A DNA stretch of 64,000 bases from Sandaracinaceae bacterium (GTDB lineage: Bacteria > Myxococcota_A > Polyangia > Polyangiales > Houyiibacteriaceae), in NCBI GenBank assembly GCA_016706685.1, contig JADJJE010000011.1, positions 124,001-188,000 on the forward strand, read 5' to 3'. Shown in pieces: positions 28,877 to 37,016 of this stretch. The notes below the pieces were generated by a model. That model was given only the letters and a program-made list of their open reading frames with translations. It had not been told where the DNA came from and searched no databases. The translations under genes were made by a program, and so were the position numbers. Each line of letters begins with the position of its first letter. The first letter of the stretch is position 1.

Positions 28877-29992
28877 ATGACCCTGACGCGGACCCTGCTG
28901 CACCTGCCCGAGCGCAACCTCCACATGAGCGCGCTCGTGGCGGGGGACGCGGGTCCGCTGGTGGTGCTCTGCCACGGCTTCCCGGGGCTGTCCTACAGCT
29001 ACCGTCACCAGCTCACGGCGCTGGCGGCGGCGGGCTATCGCGCGGTGGCGCTGGACATGAAGGGCTACGGCCAGAGCGACCGGCCCTTGGCGCTCGAGGC
29101 GTACCAAGCGCGTGTGGTCTCCGATGACCTGGCCGCCGTGCTGGATGCGCTGGGCGCCGAGCGTGCGGTGTTCGTGGGCCACGACTTCGGTGCGAAGGCG
29201 GCGTTCTGCATGGCGCTGCATCACCCCGAGCGTGTCGCGGGTGTGGTGTCGTTGGCGGTTCCCTACGGCGTGCAGTTCGCGGGCGCGAAGGACGAAGACG
29301 GCGGGGCCAAGCGCAGCGCAGAGGGCGCCACCGCAGTGGGGAAAGCCCGCGCGGACGGCAGCACTGCGGAGGAGAAACCTCCAGCGGATGGCAAGAAGCG
29401 CGGCAAGCGTCCGAGCGAAGGCTACGCGGCCATCGCCAAGCGCCACTTCTTCCACATGCACTACTTCCAGACCGTGGGCCCCGCCGAGGCCGAGCTGGGC
29501 GCGCGTCCACGCGAGTTCCTGACACGCCTCTTCCACGCGCTGAGCGGCGCCGGACGCTTGCTGGACTGGTCGCGCTTCCCCGCCGAGGGCACCGGCTACC
29601 TGGACGTGCTCGAGGCCGCGCCGCCGCTTCCGTGGCCGTGGCTGAGCGACGCCGACATGGACGTCTACGTGAGCGAGTACACGCGAGGCCCGGTCGAGGC
29701 GCACTTCATCGGCGGCCTCAGTTGCTATCGCGTCACCGACCTCGACTGGGAGCACGACCCCGACTACGGACGCGTGCCCATCGAGTGCCCTGCCCTCTTC
29801 CTCTGCGGCGAGCGCGACCCCGTGCTGAAGATCGTCACCCCCGAGTCCATCTCCGGCATGACGCGACGCCTGCCCAACCTGGTGGGCAGCCACATCGTCC
29901 CCGGGGTGGGCCACTTCGTTCAGCAAGAGGCGCCCGAGGCCACCAACACCGCGCTGCTGGCGTTCTTGCGCGCGGTGGCTCCCGTGGGCTGA
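28877..29992 (+). CDS. Alpha/beta hydrolase, epoxide-hydrolase-like
   Basis: The 371 residues show the fold marks: oxyanion HGFPG (about 34-38), nucleophile elbow VGHDFGAK with Asp (not Ser), acid in CGERDPVLK and catalytic His in VGHFVQQEAPE. Asp as nucleophile and HGFPG point to epoxide hydrolases and haloalkane-dehalogenase-like enzymes rather than esterases. Between the core and the cap is an inserted stretch of about 40 charged residues (AKDEDGGAKRSAEG to KKRGKRPSEG) that looks disordered and is not usual for the family. It is probably co-transcribed with the flavin enzyme upstream. Confidence 0.85.
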   Translation: MTLTRTLLHLPERNLHMSALVAGDAGPLVVLCHGFPGLSYSYRHQLTALAAAGYRAVALDMKGYGQSDRPLALEAYQARVVSDDLAAVLDALGAERAVFVGHDFGAKAAFCMALHHPERVAGVVSLAVPYGVQFAGAKDEDGGAKRSAEGATAVGKARADGSTAEEKPPADGKKRGKRPSEGYAAIAKRHFFHMHYFQTVGPAEAELGARPREFLTRLFHALSGAGRLLDWSRFPAEGTGYLDVLEAAPPLPWPWLSDADMDVYVSEYTRGPVEAHFIGGLSCYRVTDLDWEHDPDYGRVPIECPALFLCGERDPVLKIVTPESISGMTRRLPNLVGSHIVPGVGHFVQQEAPEATNTALLAFLRAVAPVG

Positions 29993-30032
29993 GTCACGCG
30001 GCGGTGGGCTTTCCCCCCGCCCCGCGGGCACG

Positions 30033-30038
30033 TATCTT
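30033..30038 (+). promoter_or_regulatory. Possible -10 box of a leaderless acyltransferase transcript
   Basis: TATCTT ends 9 bases before ATG 30048 and no ribosome-binding site lies between. There is no recognisable -35. Confidence 0.35.
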
Positions 30039-30047
30039 GGCGGCTCG

Positions 30048-30995
30048 ATGACCGACCACGTGAAGCCGCTCAGCTCGTACGAACACGTTGGCCGCATGCT
30101 GGCGCCGCGCCTCTTCCGCCACTTCTTGGTGGACCCCGAGGGCGCCGACATGCGTGAGGTGTTCGCGCGGCACCCGCAGCTTGTGATGGCCTTCAACCAC
30201 GGCCCTGCGGCGGGTCCGATCTTGATCGTGGCGGGCTACCTGCGCTTCATCGAGCAGATCGGCGCAGGCGACCGGCGACACTTCGGCGTGACTTGGAAGG
30301 CGTTCTACGACCTGCCTGTGGTCAAGCACCTGGCGCGCTTCATCACGCAGACCGAAGAGGTGATGGACACGGCGGACTACGTGCGGCTGCTACGCGAGGG
30401 GGTCTACAACGACTTCATGGTGGCGCCCGAGGGCGACCACTGCGCCTTCGGCAACGGCTTCGACATCCAGCCCTTCGTGAGCCACGGGTTCGTGGAGATC
30501 GCAGTGCGTGCGGGCGTGCCCATCCTGGTGGCCTCGCATCAAGGCTCGGAGGCCTGGTCCGCCGAGCTCACGCTGCCGCAGGACGCCGTGCAGAGCCTGG
30601 GCCGCTGGCTCCCACAGCGCTGGCGCAAGCAGCTGGACCGCTCGGGCATCCTCTCGGTGCCGTGGGTCCCGTTCACGCCCATCGAGGCGTTCAAGCTGCG
30701 CTACGACCTGTACCAGCCCAAGGTCAGCATCGAGGCGCTGGACGCCGCCACCACCAAGGCCGAGCGCGCCGCGCTGCTCGAGCCCGACGCCGAGGCCGTG
30801 CGGCGTATCATGCAAGCAGGTGTGGAGCGCCTGCGCGAGCTGCCCGTCACCGCCGCCGACCGCGTGCACCCCGCTGACCCTCGCCCGGAAGGCGACATCG
30901 ACGGCGAAGACCCCTTCCACGCCGACGACCTCTCGAGCGACCCGAACGAAGACGACCTCGACTCCCCCGAGCCAGACACGCTGCAAGGGGAGTGA
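30048..30995 (+). CDS. Lysophospholipid acyltransferase-like protein
   Basis: The 315-residue protein contains the LPLAT core: AFNHGPAAGPILIVAGYL where the catalytic NHxxxxD motif belongs, FYDLPVVKHLARFI, then VAPEGDHCAFGNGF (motif III, EG) and a VPILVAS strand. The expected acidic residue of HxxxxD is not present (H-G-P-A-A-G), so either a variant mechanism operates or it belongs to a related subfamily. The C-terminal 60 residues are acidic and variable. The reaction would be acyl transfer to a lipid or glycerol head group at the inner membrane. It follows the hydrolase by 55 bp but may have its own promoter. Confidence 0.75.
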   Translation: MTDHVKPLSSYEHVGRMLAPRLFRHFLVDPEGADMREVFARHPQLVMAFNHGPAAGPILIVAGYLRFIEQIGAGDRRHFGVTWKAFYDLPVVKHLARFITQTEEVMDTADYVRLLREGVYNDFMVAPEGDHCAFGNGFDIQPFVSHGFVEIAVRAGVPILVASHQGSEAWSAELTLPQDAVQSLGRWLPQRWRKQLDRSGILSVPWVPFTPIEAFKLRYDLYQPKVSIEALDAATTKAERAALLEPDAEAVRRIMQAGVERLRELPVTAADRVHPADPRPEGDIDGEDPFHADDLSSDPNEDDLDSPEPDTLQGE

Positions 30996-31022
30996 GGTCG
31001 TCGGACCACCCGTGACGTCTCG

Positions 31023-32189
31023 TCAGACGCCCGCGCAGAAGCCTTCGTAGTCGATGTAGCTCGTGATGGTGGGGTTATCACCGCACACTGGACAGGTCTT
31101 GTCGTGCCGCAGCTTGAAGGTGCGGAACGCCATGTCGAGGCTGTCGTACTGCAGCAGGCGGCCGTTCAGCGGCTTGCCCACCCCGAGGATGATCTTGACC
31201 GCCTCGGTGGCCTGCAAGACGCCGATGACGCCGGGCAGCACGCCGAGAACACCGGCCTCGGCGCAGCTGGGCGCGAGGTGCGCCGGCGGCGGCTCCGGAT
31301 ACAAGCAGCGGTAGCACGGCCCGTCGTGCGGGATGAACGTGGTCACCTGCCCGTCGAAGCGGAAGATGCTGCCGTGCACCACGGGGATCTTCTTCCAGAT
31401 GCTGGCGTCGTTCACCAGGTAGCGCGTGGGGAAGTTGTCGAGGCCGTCCACGATGACGTCCCAGCCCATGTCGAAGATGCGGTCGACGTTGCTGCTGTCG
31501 AGGCGCTCGTTGAACGGGATGATCTTCACGTCGGGGTTGAGGTTGCGGATGGTCTTGGCCGCAGACTCCACCTTGGGCGTGCCCACGCGATCCATGCCGT
31601 GGATGACCTGCCGCTGCAGGTTGCTGGCGTCCACGTGGTCGCCGTCGACGATGCCCAGCGTGCCCACGCCGGCCGCAGCCAGGTAGAGCGCCGCCGGAGC
31701 GCCGAGACCACCGGCGCCGAGAAGCAGCACGCGCGCCTCCAGCAGCTTCTGCTGCCCCTTCTCGCCCACCTCGGGCAAGAGTAAGTGGCGCGAGTAGCGG
31801 TCCAGCTGCTCGTCCGTGAAGGCGAACGGCGACGTGATGGGGAAGCCCTTGTCCTTCCACTGGCCGTAGCCCGGGTTGGCGGACTCCACGTCGGTGTAGC
31901 CCAGGTCCTGGAGGGCCTTCGCCGCGAACGCGCTGCGCACGCCACCCGCGCAGTAGACCACTAGCTTCGCGTCCTTGTTGGGGAGCTTCGAGCCGGCCTG
32001 CATCTCGAGGAAGCCGCGCGGGAGGTGCACTGCGTCCGGGATGAACCCCTGGCGCCACTCGTCCTTCTCGCGCACGTCCACGAGCGTGATCTTCTCACCC
32101 GCGCTGATGCGAGCGTTGAGGTCTTCGAGAGTGACCTGCTTGATCTGGCCCTTGGCCTCTTGCAGGAGGTCCGCGTACGTCTTCGCCAT
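31023..32189 (-). CDS. moeB: Rhodanese - MoeB/ThiF adenylyltransferase fusion
   Basis: The 388-residue protein has an N-terminal rhodanese domain (about 15-110; active Cys in VVYCAGGVRSA) joined to an E1-like ThiF/MoeB domain (about 125-385) with GAGGLGAPAALYLAAAGVG, the nucleotide residues in DGDHVDASNLQRQ, and zinc pairs CYRC and CPVC. It adenylates the C-terminal glycine of a ubiquitin-like sulfur carrier (MoaD, ThiS or similar) and the rhodanese part supplies sulfur. The domain order is reversed relative to the usual MoeZ, in which rhodanese is C-terminal. No carrier gene is next to it. Confidence 0.92.
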   Translation of the reverse strand: MAKTYADLLQEAKGQIKQVTLEDLNARISAGEKITLVDVREKDEWRQGFIPDAVHLPRGFLEMQAGSKLPNKDAKLVVYCAGGVRSAFAAKALQDLGYTDVESANPGYGQWKDKGFPITSPFAFTDEQLDRYSRHLLLPEVGEKGQQKLLEARVLLLGAGGLGAPAALYLAAAGVGTLGIVDGDHVDASNLQRQVIHGMDRVGTPKVESAAKTIRNLNPDVKIIPFNERLDSSNVDRIFDMGWDVIVDGLDNFPTRYLVNDASIWKKIPVVHGSIFRFDGQVTTFIPHDGPCYRCLYPEPPPAHLAPSCAEAGVLGVLPGVIGVLQATEAVKIILGVGKPLNGRLLQYDSLDMAFRTFKLRHDKTCPVCGDNPTITSYIDYEGFCAGV

Positions 32190-32325
32190 CTTCGCTCTGC
32201 TCCGTTCCGAGTCCGATTGGCGGCCAGTATGAAGGGCCGCGCCACTCCGTCAACGTTCTGTTCGTGGGGTGAGAGTCGAGGGCCCACGACGGTCGTTACG
32301 AGCGGCGCCGGAGCGCGCGGACGCG

Positions 32326-32928
32326 TCAGCAGGCCATCGCCGGGCTGGGCTCGCTGACGTAGCCCTCCTCGAAGGCGTAGCCGCGCAGCTGCTCGCGGAG
32401 CGCACGCCGCCCTCGATGCAGACGCGACATGATGGTGCCGATGGGGCAGCCGAGCAGCTCGGCGGCCTCCTGGTAGGAGCGCTCTTCCACGTCCACCAGC
32501 TCGACGGCGCTGCGGAACTCGGGCCGAATGGTCTCGAGCGCGGCGCGCACTTCGTCGCCCAGCGCGTCCTTGGCCGAGGCGGCGGGCTCGAGCGGCAGCG
32601 CCACCTCGTGGCTGGGCTGCGTGTGCACCTCGAGGGCCACGCGCTCCATGATCTCGCGCTCGCGGCGGCGGCGGCGATAGCCCGTGATGAAGGTGTTCAT
32701 CAGGATGCGGTGCATCCACGCACGGGCGTTGGTGCCCTTCTGGAAGCGGTGCCAGAACACCCACGCGCGGGCGAGCGTGTCCTGCAGCAGGTCGTCCGCC
32801 TCGGTGCGAGAGCGGGTGAGGCGCACGGCGGTGCCGTACAGCTCGGGCACGTGCGGGCGAATCGACGCGTCGTAGTCAGAGCGGTCGATGTTCTCGACGA
32901 GGCGGAGGGCGGTGGTGGAGGTCTGCAT
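32326..32928 (-). CDS. ECF-type RNA polymerase sigma factor
   Basis: From ATG 32928 (MQTSTTALRLVENI) the product is 200 residues; an earlier in-frame Met at 32976 is less likely. Sigma region 2 is HVPELYGTAVRLTRSRTEADDLLQDTLARAWVFWHRF, with AWMHRILMNTFITGYRRRRRE; region 4 is LETIRPEFRSAVELVDVEERSYQEAAELLGCPIGTIMSRLHRGRRALREQL. No anti-sigma gene is adjacent on either side, which is unusual. The short C-terminal extension ending SPAMAC is specific to this protein. Confidence 0.93.
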   Translation of the reverse strand: MQTSTTALRLVENIDRSDYDASIRPHVPELYGTAVRLTRSRTEADDLLQDTLARAWVFWHRFQKGTNARAWMHRILMNTFITGYRRRRREREIMERVALEVHTQPSHEVALPLEPAASAKDALGDEVRAALETIRPEFRSAVELVDVEERSYQEAAELLGCPIGTIMSRLHRGRRALREQLRGYAFEEGYVSEPSPAMAC

Positions 32929-33084
32929 GCCAGCACCTAGAGCAAGGTCGGTGCCAGGCCCTCGCCACGCGCCCAAGCCGTTGAAATCAAACGACTCACG
33001 CGGAGTGAGGGCGCGCTCTCACGGGGGCTGCGAGCGCCAGCTTGTCCACTCTCGCCCACGCCCCCGTGTCAGCTTGTCAGCTGG

Positions 33085-34599
33085 TCAGCGCTCCGCGAGC
33101 ACTTTCGGAACGGCGTGCGCCAGCTCCGATGCCAGCAGCCCGCGGTCCCCCGTGGCCGCGCGCTCGCCCGCCAGGGCGTGCAGCAGGACGCCGGCACAGG
33201 CGGCCTCGAACGCGGGGATCCCCGAGGCCAGCAGCGCGCCGATCAGCCCGGCCAACACGTCGCCCGTGCCACCCGTGCCCATGGCGGGCGTGCCGTGCGT
33301 GCACACGCAGAGACCCCGGCCGGCCTGCGCCACCAGCGTGCCCTCACCCTTCAGCACCACCACTTGACCGCTGCGCGCGGCCAGCGCTTCCACGGACGCG
33401 TAGCGCCCCGCTTGAACGGACGCGGTGTCCACGCCCAACAGCCGCGCTGCTTCGCCCGGGTGGGGCGTGAGCACACGGGGCCCGGCCGCGCTGCGCAGCT
33501 CGGCGAGGCCCCCCGCGCTCTCGGCCAGCAGGGTCAGCGCGTCGGCGTCCAGCACGCACGGCGGCGCGAGCCGTGGCAGCAGCTCGGTCACCAGGGCGCG
33601 CGCCGGTGGCGAGAACCCCAGCCCCGGGCCCACCACGAGCGCGCGCTTGTCGGCGAGCAGCCGCTGGGCGGCCTCCTGGTCTTGCGGCAGGGCTGCGGTC
33701 ATCAGCTCCACGGTCTTGTGCTCGAGCACGGCGCGGCCCCCCTCGGGCGCCACCAGCGTGACGAGGCCTGCCCCACCCCGCAGTGCCCCGAGACCGGCGA
33801 GGAACGCCGCGCCCGTCTTGCCCGCGTCACCGCCCACGATGGCCACGTGCCCGGCGCTGCCCTTGTGAGCGTCGGGGGTGCGTGGGGGCACCAGCACGCG
33901 AAGGTCGGCGGCCTCGAGGACGTGATCGGGCGCGTCGCGGCCCACGGGCACGCCGATGTCGGCCACCCACACGCGCCCGGCATGCGTGCGCCCCGGACGC
34001 TGCACCAGGCCCCGCTTGTGCGCGCCGAAGGTGATGGTGGTGGTGGCGTGAATGGCAGTGCCCAGCACGGCACCCGTGTCGGCGTCCACGCCGCTCGGCA
34101 GGTCGAGCGCCACCTTGGGCACCAACGCCGCGTTCATAGCCAGAAGCACCGCCGCCCACGCGCCGCTCACATCACGCGCCAGCCCCGTGCCGAAGACACC
34201 ATCCACCACCAAGGTGGCGGAGCGCAGCGCGTCGGCCAGCACATCTTGCTGCTCTGGCGCGATGACCGTGGTGGCAATGCCCAGCGGGGCGAGCACGTGC
34301 CAGTTGATGCGCGCATCGCCGGCCAGGTGACCGAGCTCTCCGTCGGGCACCACCAGCAGCGCACGCGGTGTGTGCCCCACCCGCGCCAAGTGCCGCGCCA
34401 CGACCCACGCGTCACCGCCGTTCTGGCCGGGCCCGCCCACCAGCAGCACGCGCTCCAGCGAGGCCGCGTGCTCGCGCGCGATGACCTCGAACGCGCCGCG
34501 TCCCGCGCTCTCCATGAGCACCACCCCCGGCACGCCCATCCCTTCGATGGCGTGCCGGTCGGCCTCACGAGCGGCGGCGCGCGTCAGCAGCGGGAGCAT
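33085..34599 (-). CDS. nnrD: Bifunctional NAD(P)HX epimerase / ADP-dependent dehydratase
   Basis: The 504-residue protein repairs hydrated NADH and NADPH. The N-terminal YjeF_N epimerase domain (about 1-215) shows GPGQNGGDAWVVARHLARVG and VVDGVFGTGLARDVSG. The C-terminal dehydratase (about 225-500) has a ribokinase-like fold with VAIVGGDAGKTGAAFLAGLGALRGGAGLV, VVLKGEGTLVAQ and the ADP/anion motif MGTGGTGDVLAGLIGALLASG. It begins 3 bp after the lipoprotein gene at 34603, so the two form one unit. TIGR-type annotations call the fused form NnrDE. Confidence 0.95.
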   Translation of the reverse strand: MLPLLTRAAAREADRHAIEGMGVPGVVLMESAGRGAFEVIAREHAASLERVLLVGGPGQNGGDAWVVARHLARVGHTPRALLVVPDGELGHLAGDARINWHVLAPLGIATTVIAPEQQDVLADALRSATLVVDGVFGTGLARDVSGAWAAVLLAMNAALVPKVALDLPSGVDADTGAVLGTAIHATTTITFGAHKRGLVQRPGRTHAGRVWVADIGVPVGRDAPDHVLEAADLRVLVPPRTPDAHKGSAGHVAIVGGDAGKTGAAFLAGLGALRGGAGLVTLVAPEGGRAVLEHKTVELMTAALPQDQEAAQRLLADKRALVVGPGLGFSPPARALVTELLPRLAPPCVLDADALTLLAESAGGLAELRSAAGPRVLTPHPGEAARLLGVDTASVQAGRYASVEALAARSGQVVVLKGEGTLVAQAGRGLCVCTHGTPAMGTGGTGDVLAGLIGALLASGIPAFEAACAGVLLHALAGERAATGDRGLLASELAHAVPKVLAER

Positions 34600-34602
34600 G
34601 GC

Positions 34603-36882
34603 TCAGCGCGCGCGCGGACGTGGGCGCGGCCGCGTGACGGGCGGCGGCGGCGGCTGGTTGGCAGGGTGCTGGGGCCCGAGCGACGGGCGCAGCGCATCGA
34701 GCTCTTGCTGCGTAGTCGTGGCGCCGGCGGCATCGCCCGCAGCCGAGCGCGCGGCCGCGAGCAGCATCAAGGCGATGGCGGTGCGCGCGTGGGCGCTGCC
34801 GTGCAGGCGCACGCTCACCTCTTGTGCCGTGTTGCAGGCCGCGAGCGTGGCGGTGTCCGTGGGTGCGATGCGCACGCGTCGGGCGCAGTCGCCCACTGCC
34901 GCGATGGAGGCCACCGAGTCGTCCCAGCGGTTGGCGGAAGCTGCCCCCGGGTAGCTCTGACGCACGCTCTCGAACGAGACGTCGTGCTGCGCGAGGGTGG
35001 TGCCACCACGCGCCATCGCCTCGAGCGCGTGCGCAAACGTGCCGGGACAGCTGCTCGCAGAAAGCGGCCCGACGCACGTGCCACGGGCCGCCTCGAACGA
35101 CGCGTCCCAGCGACCCAGCACGCCCAGCACCTGCGCGCGCGCGGCCCCGAACTGAGTGACGTCCACGTCGCCCCACGAGCGGCCCTCGAGGTCCGCGAGC
35201 GCTTGCTCCCCGCGACCGAGGCGCGCCTCGGCCACCTGCATGCACGTGAAGGCGGCGTACGACACGTCGGTGCAGCTCTGGCCCTGGTCGGCCGCCATGG
35301 AAGCCGCCACACGGGCCTCTTCGGCGAAGCCCCACTCGAGGTGGTGCTCGCACAACCCGGCCGCCAGCCCACACATCCCGGAGAACACGTCGGGCCGCAG
35401 GTAGTACTCCACGCTCTCGGCGTGCGCCCGGTCGCCCTCGATGCTGGTGTTCAGCAGCGTGATGGCGTCTTGATAGCGCCCCAGCGACAAGTACGCGCCG
35501 GACAGCGCCAGCAGGCCGCGCTTGCGCGAGTCGCGGTCGTCCAGCCCCTTCATGCGCTCCACGTTGGGCTCGAGCGAGAGCACGACCTCCGCCGGGGTCT
35601 CGTAGGTGGAGCGGTCGATCTGGCTGATGAGCTCCCACGGGGACTCGATGCCCACGTCGGTCATGGCCGGGGCAATTTCCGAGCTGGACCGCCGCGCATA
35701 GGCGATCAGCGAGCTGACGCGCGTGTCGCTCGCGCGCGCCACGACCTCGTATCCGTCGGACCGCTCTTCCACACGAATGGCGCGCAGTGCTGCCGTGAGC
35801 ACCTCACGGGGTTCCTCGGGGATGTCGTAGATCTGCACCGCTGCAGTCGCGATCTCGAGGTACATGCGGAGCAGCTCGCGCCACATGATGGAGCGGTCCT
35901 CGTCCGAGATGGTCACGCGGCTGCGGAAGTCGTAGCCGCCTTCGTTGTGGGAGATGCGCACCGTCGACGAGACCATGCCGCGCATGGTGATCTTCGAGAC
36001 CTCGAGGAACAGGACGACGGTCTGGTTGATCATCTCGTCCATCTGCGACGCAAAGTCGCCGAACTCCGGGACGGGATTGGCGTTGGGGTCTGCGGCCTCA
36101 CCCGCGGCGACCGCCGCCGTGCGGGCCGCTTCTTGCTCGCGACGACGCGCCCGCGCCTCGTCCAGCTCGGCCCGCGCGCGCTCCCCGTGCTGCTCCACCC
36201 ATGCCGCATAGCCAGGCGCCGCGTAGTCGGCGACGTAGCTGAGGATGGGCGCCGACTCACCAGGCCCAGCCGCGGCCAGCATGCCGAGCACGTCGGACGC
36301 GGGCCCCGGCTCCTGCGTCAGCAGCGAGTCCAGCACGGGCTCGAGCGTCACCACGCAGATGCGATCGCGCCGAAGCATGGCCACACCGTTCAGCACACCC
36401 AGCTGATAGCCGCGCACCTCTCGCCGCTCCTGCCCCTCGAGCGCGGTGTCGCACAGCGATGCGGCCTCGCCCTCGATGACGGCCACCGCGCGCGGCAGCT
36501 TACCGTGCAGCCACTGGGCGATGGGCACCCACGCGGGCGGCGTTACGAACTCGGCCTCCGGGTCGGGCTCGGGGTAGCTCGGGGCGTCGATGAAGCCGCC
36601 CATGACCGCCACCATGCGGTCCGTGTCCCGGAAGTAGCGTTGGGTGTCCTCGGGCGCGCCGGCCGCCGTCATGGACTCCTCGATCGCCTGCCAGTGCGGC
36701 GTGGCCCGCAGCGCACGCATGTCCACGCGCACGCCCAGGAACGCGTCGTTGGGCATGAGCTCCAGCAAGGCTTGCTCTTCTGCTGGGAGGCGCGGTCGCG
36801 GGGCGCCACCCGACGCACAGCTGGCGCCGAATGCACCCAGGACAAGACAGCTGACCACCCCGATCGCCGAACTTCGCTTCAT
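34603..36882 (-). CDS. Large lipoprotein with TPR-like C-terminal half
   Basis: About 759 residues follow the lipoprotein signal (MKRSSAIGVVSCLVLGAFGASC) from ATG 36882; ATG 36885 is adjacent. The N-terminal half resembles DUF3352-type proteins (PNDAFLGVRVDMRALRATPHWQAIEE, FRDTDRMVAVMGG, DFRSRVTISDEDRSIMWRELLRMYL), which share the 'value at a point' fold. An Ala/Arg/Glu helix stretch (ARAELDEARARRREQEAARTA) comes next. The second half has repeat helices (LALSGAYLSLGRYQDAITLLNT, VAEARLGRGEQALADLEG) like TPRs, then a Pro/Arg tail. Function not known; it is exported and attached to a membrane. Confidence 0.75.
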   Translation of the reverse strand: MKRSSAIGVVSCLVLGAFGASCASGGAPRPRLPAEEQALLELMPNDAFLGVRVDMRALRATPHWQAIEESMTAAGAPEDTQRYFRDTDRMVAVMGGFIDAPSYPEPDPEAEFVTPPAWVPIAQWLHGKLPRAVAVIEGEAASLCDTALEGQERREVRGYQLGVLNGVAMLRRDRICVVTLEPVLDSLLTQEPGPASDVLGMLAAAGPGESAPILSYVADYAAPGYAAWVEQHGERARAELDEARARRREQEAARTAAVAAGEAADPNANPVPEFGDFASQMDEMINQTVVLFLEVSKITMRGMVSSTVRISHNEGGYDFRSRVTISDEDRSIMWRELLRMYLEIATAAVQIYDIPEEPREVLTAALRAIRVEERSDGYEVVARASDTRVSSLIAYARRSSSEIAPAMTDVGIESPWELISQIDRSTYETPAEVVLSLEPNVERMKGLDDRDSRKRGLLALSGAYLSLGRYQDAITLLNTSIEGDRAHAESVEYYLRPDVFSGMCGLAAGLCEHHLEWGFAEEARVAASMAADQGQSCTDVSYAAFTCMQVAEARLGRGEQALADLEGRSWGDVDVTQFGAARAQVLGVLGRWDASFEAARGTCVGPLSASSCPGTFAHALEAMARGGTTLAQHDVSFESVRQSYPGAASANRWDDSVASIAAVGDCARRVRIAPTDTATLAACNTAQEVSVRLHGSAHARTAIALMLLAAARSAAGDAAGATTTQQELDALRPSLGPQHPANQPPPPPVTRPRPRPRAR

Positions 36883-37002
36883 CATGTGGATACGTGACTC
36901 CTCTAGCGGGCATGGGCCCAACGCGAGTCCGTGTTATCGCACCCCGAAGCGCGACGCTCAATGATCTCTTCCGTTGGCCCCGAACATATCGTGCGCGTCT
37001 GT

Positions 37003-37008
37003 TATCTT
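37003..37008 (+). promoter_or_regulatory. Possible -10 box of a leaderless patatin transcript
   Basis: TATCTT ends 8 bases before ATG 37017; no Shine-Dalgarno is present and the intervening CGGGCCGC resembles that before the acyltransferase gene at 30048. Confidence 0.35.
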
Positions 37009-37016
37009 CGGGCCGC

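Noticed and set aside
36894..37016. N-terminal extension of the patatin gene
   Set aside because: The extra 41 codons fall in the divergent promoter region and relatives begin near the chosen Met; a -10-like box lies just before it.
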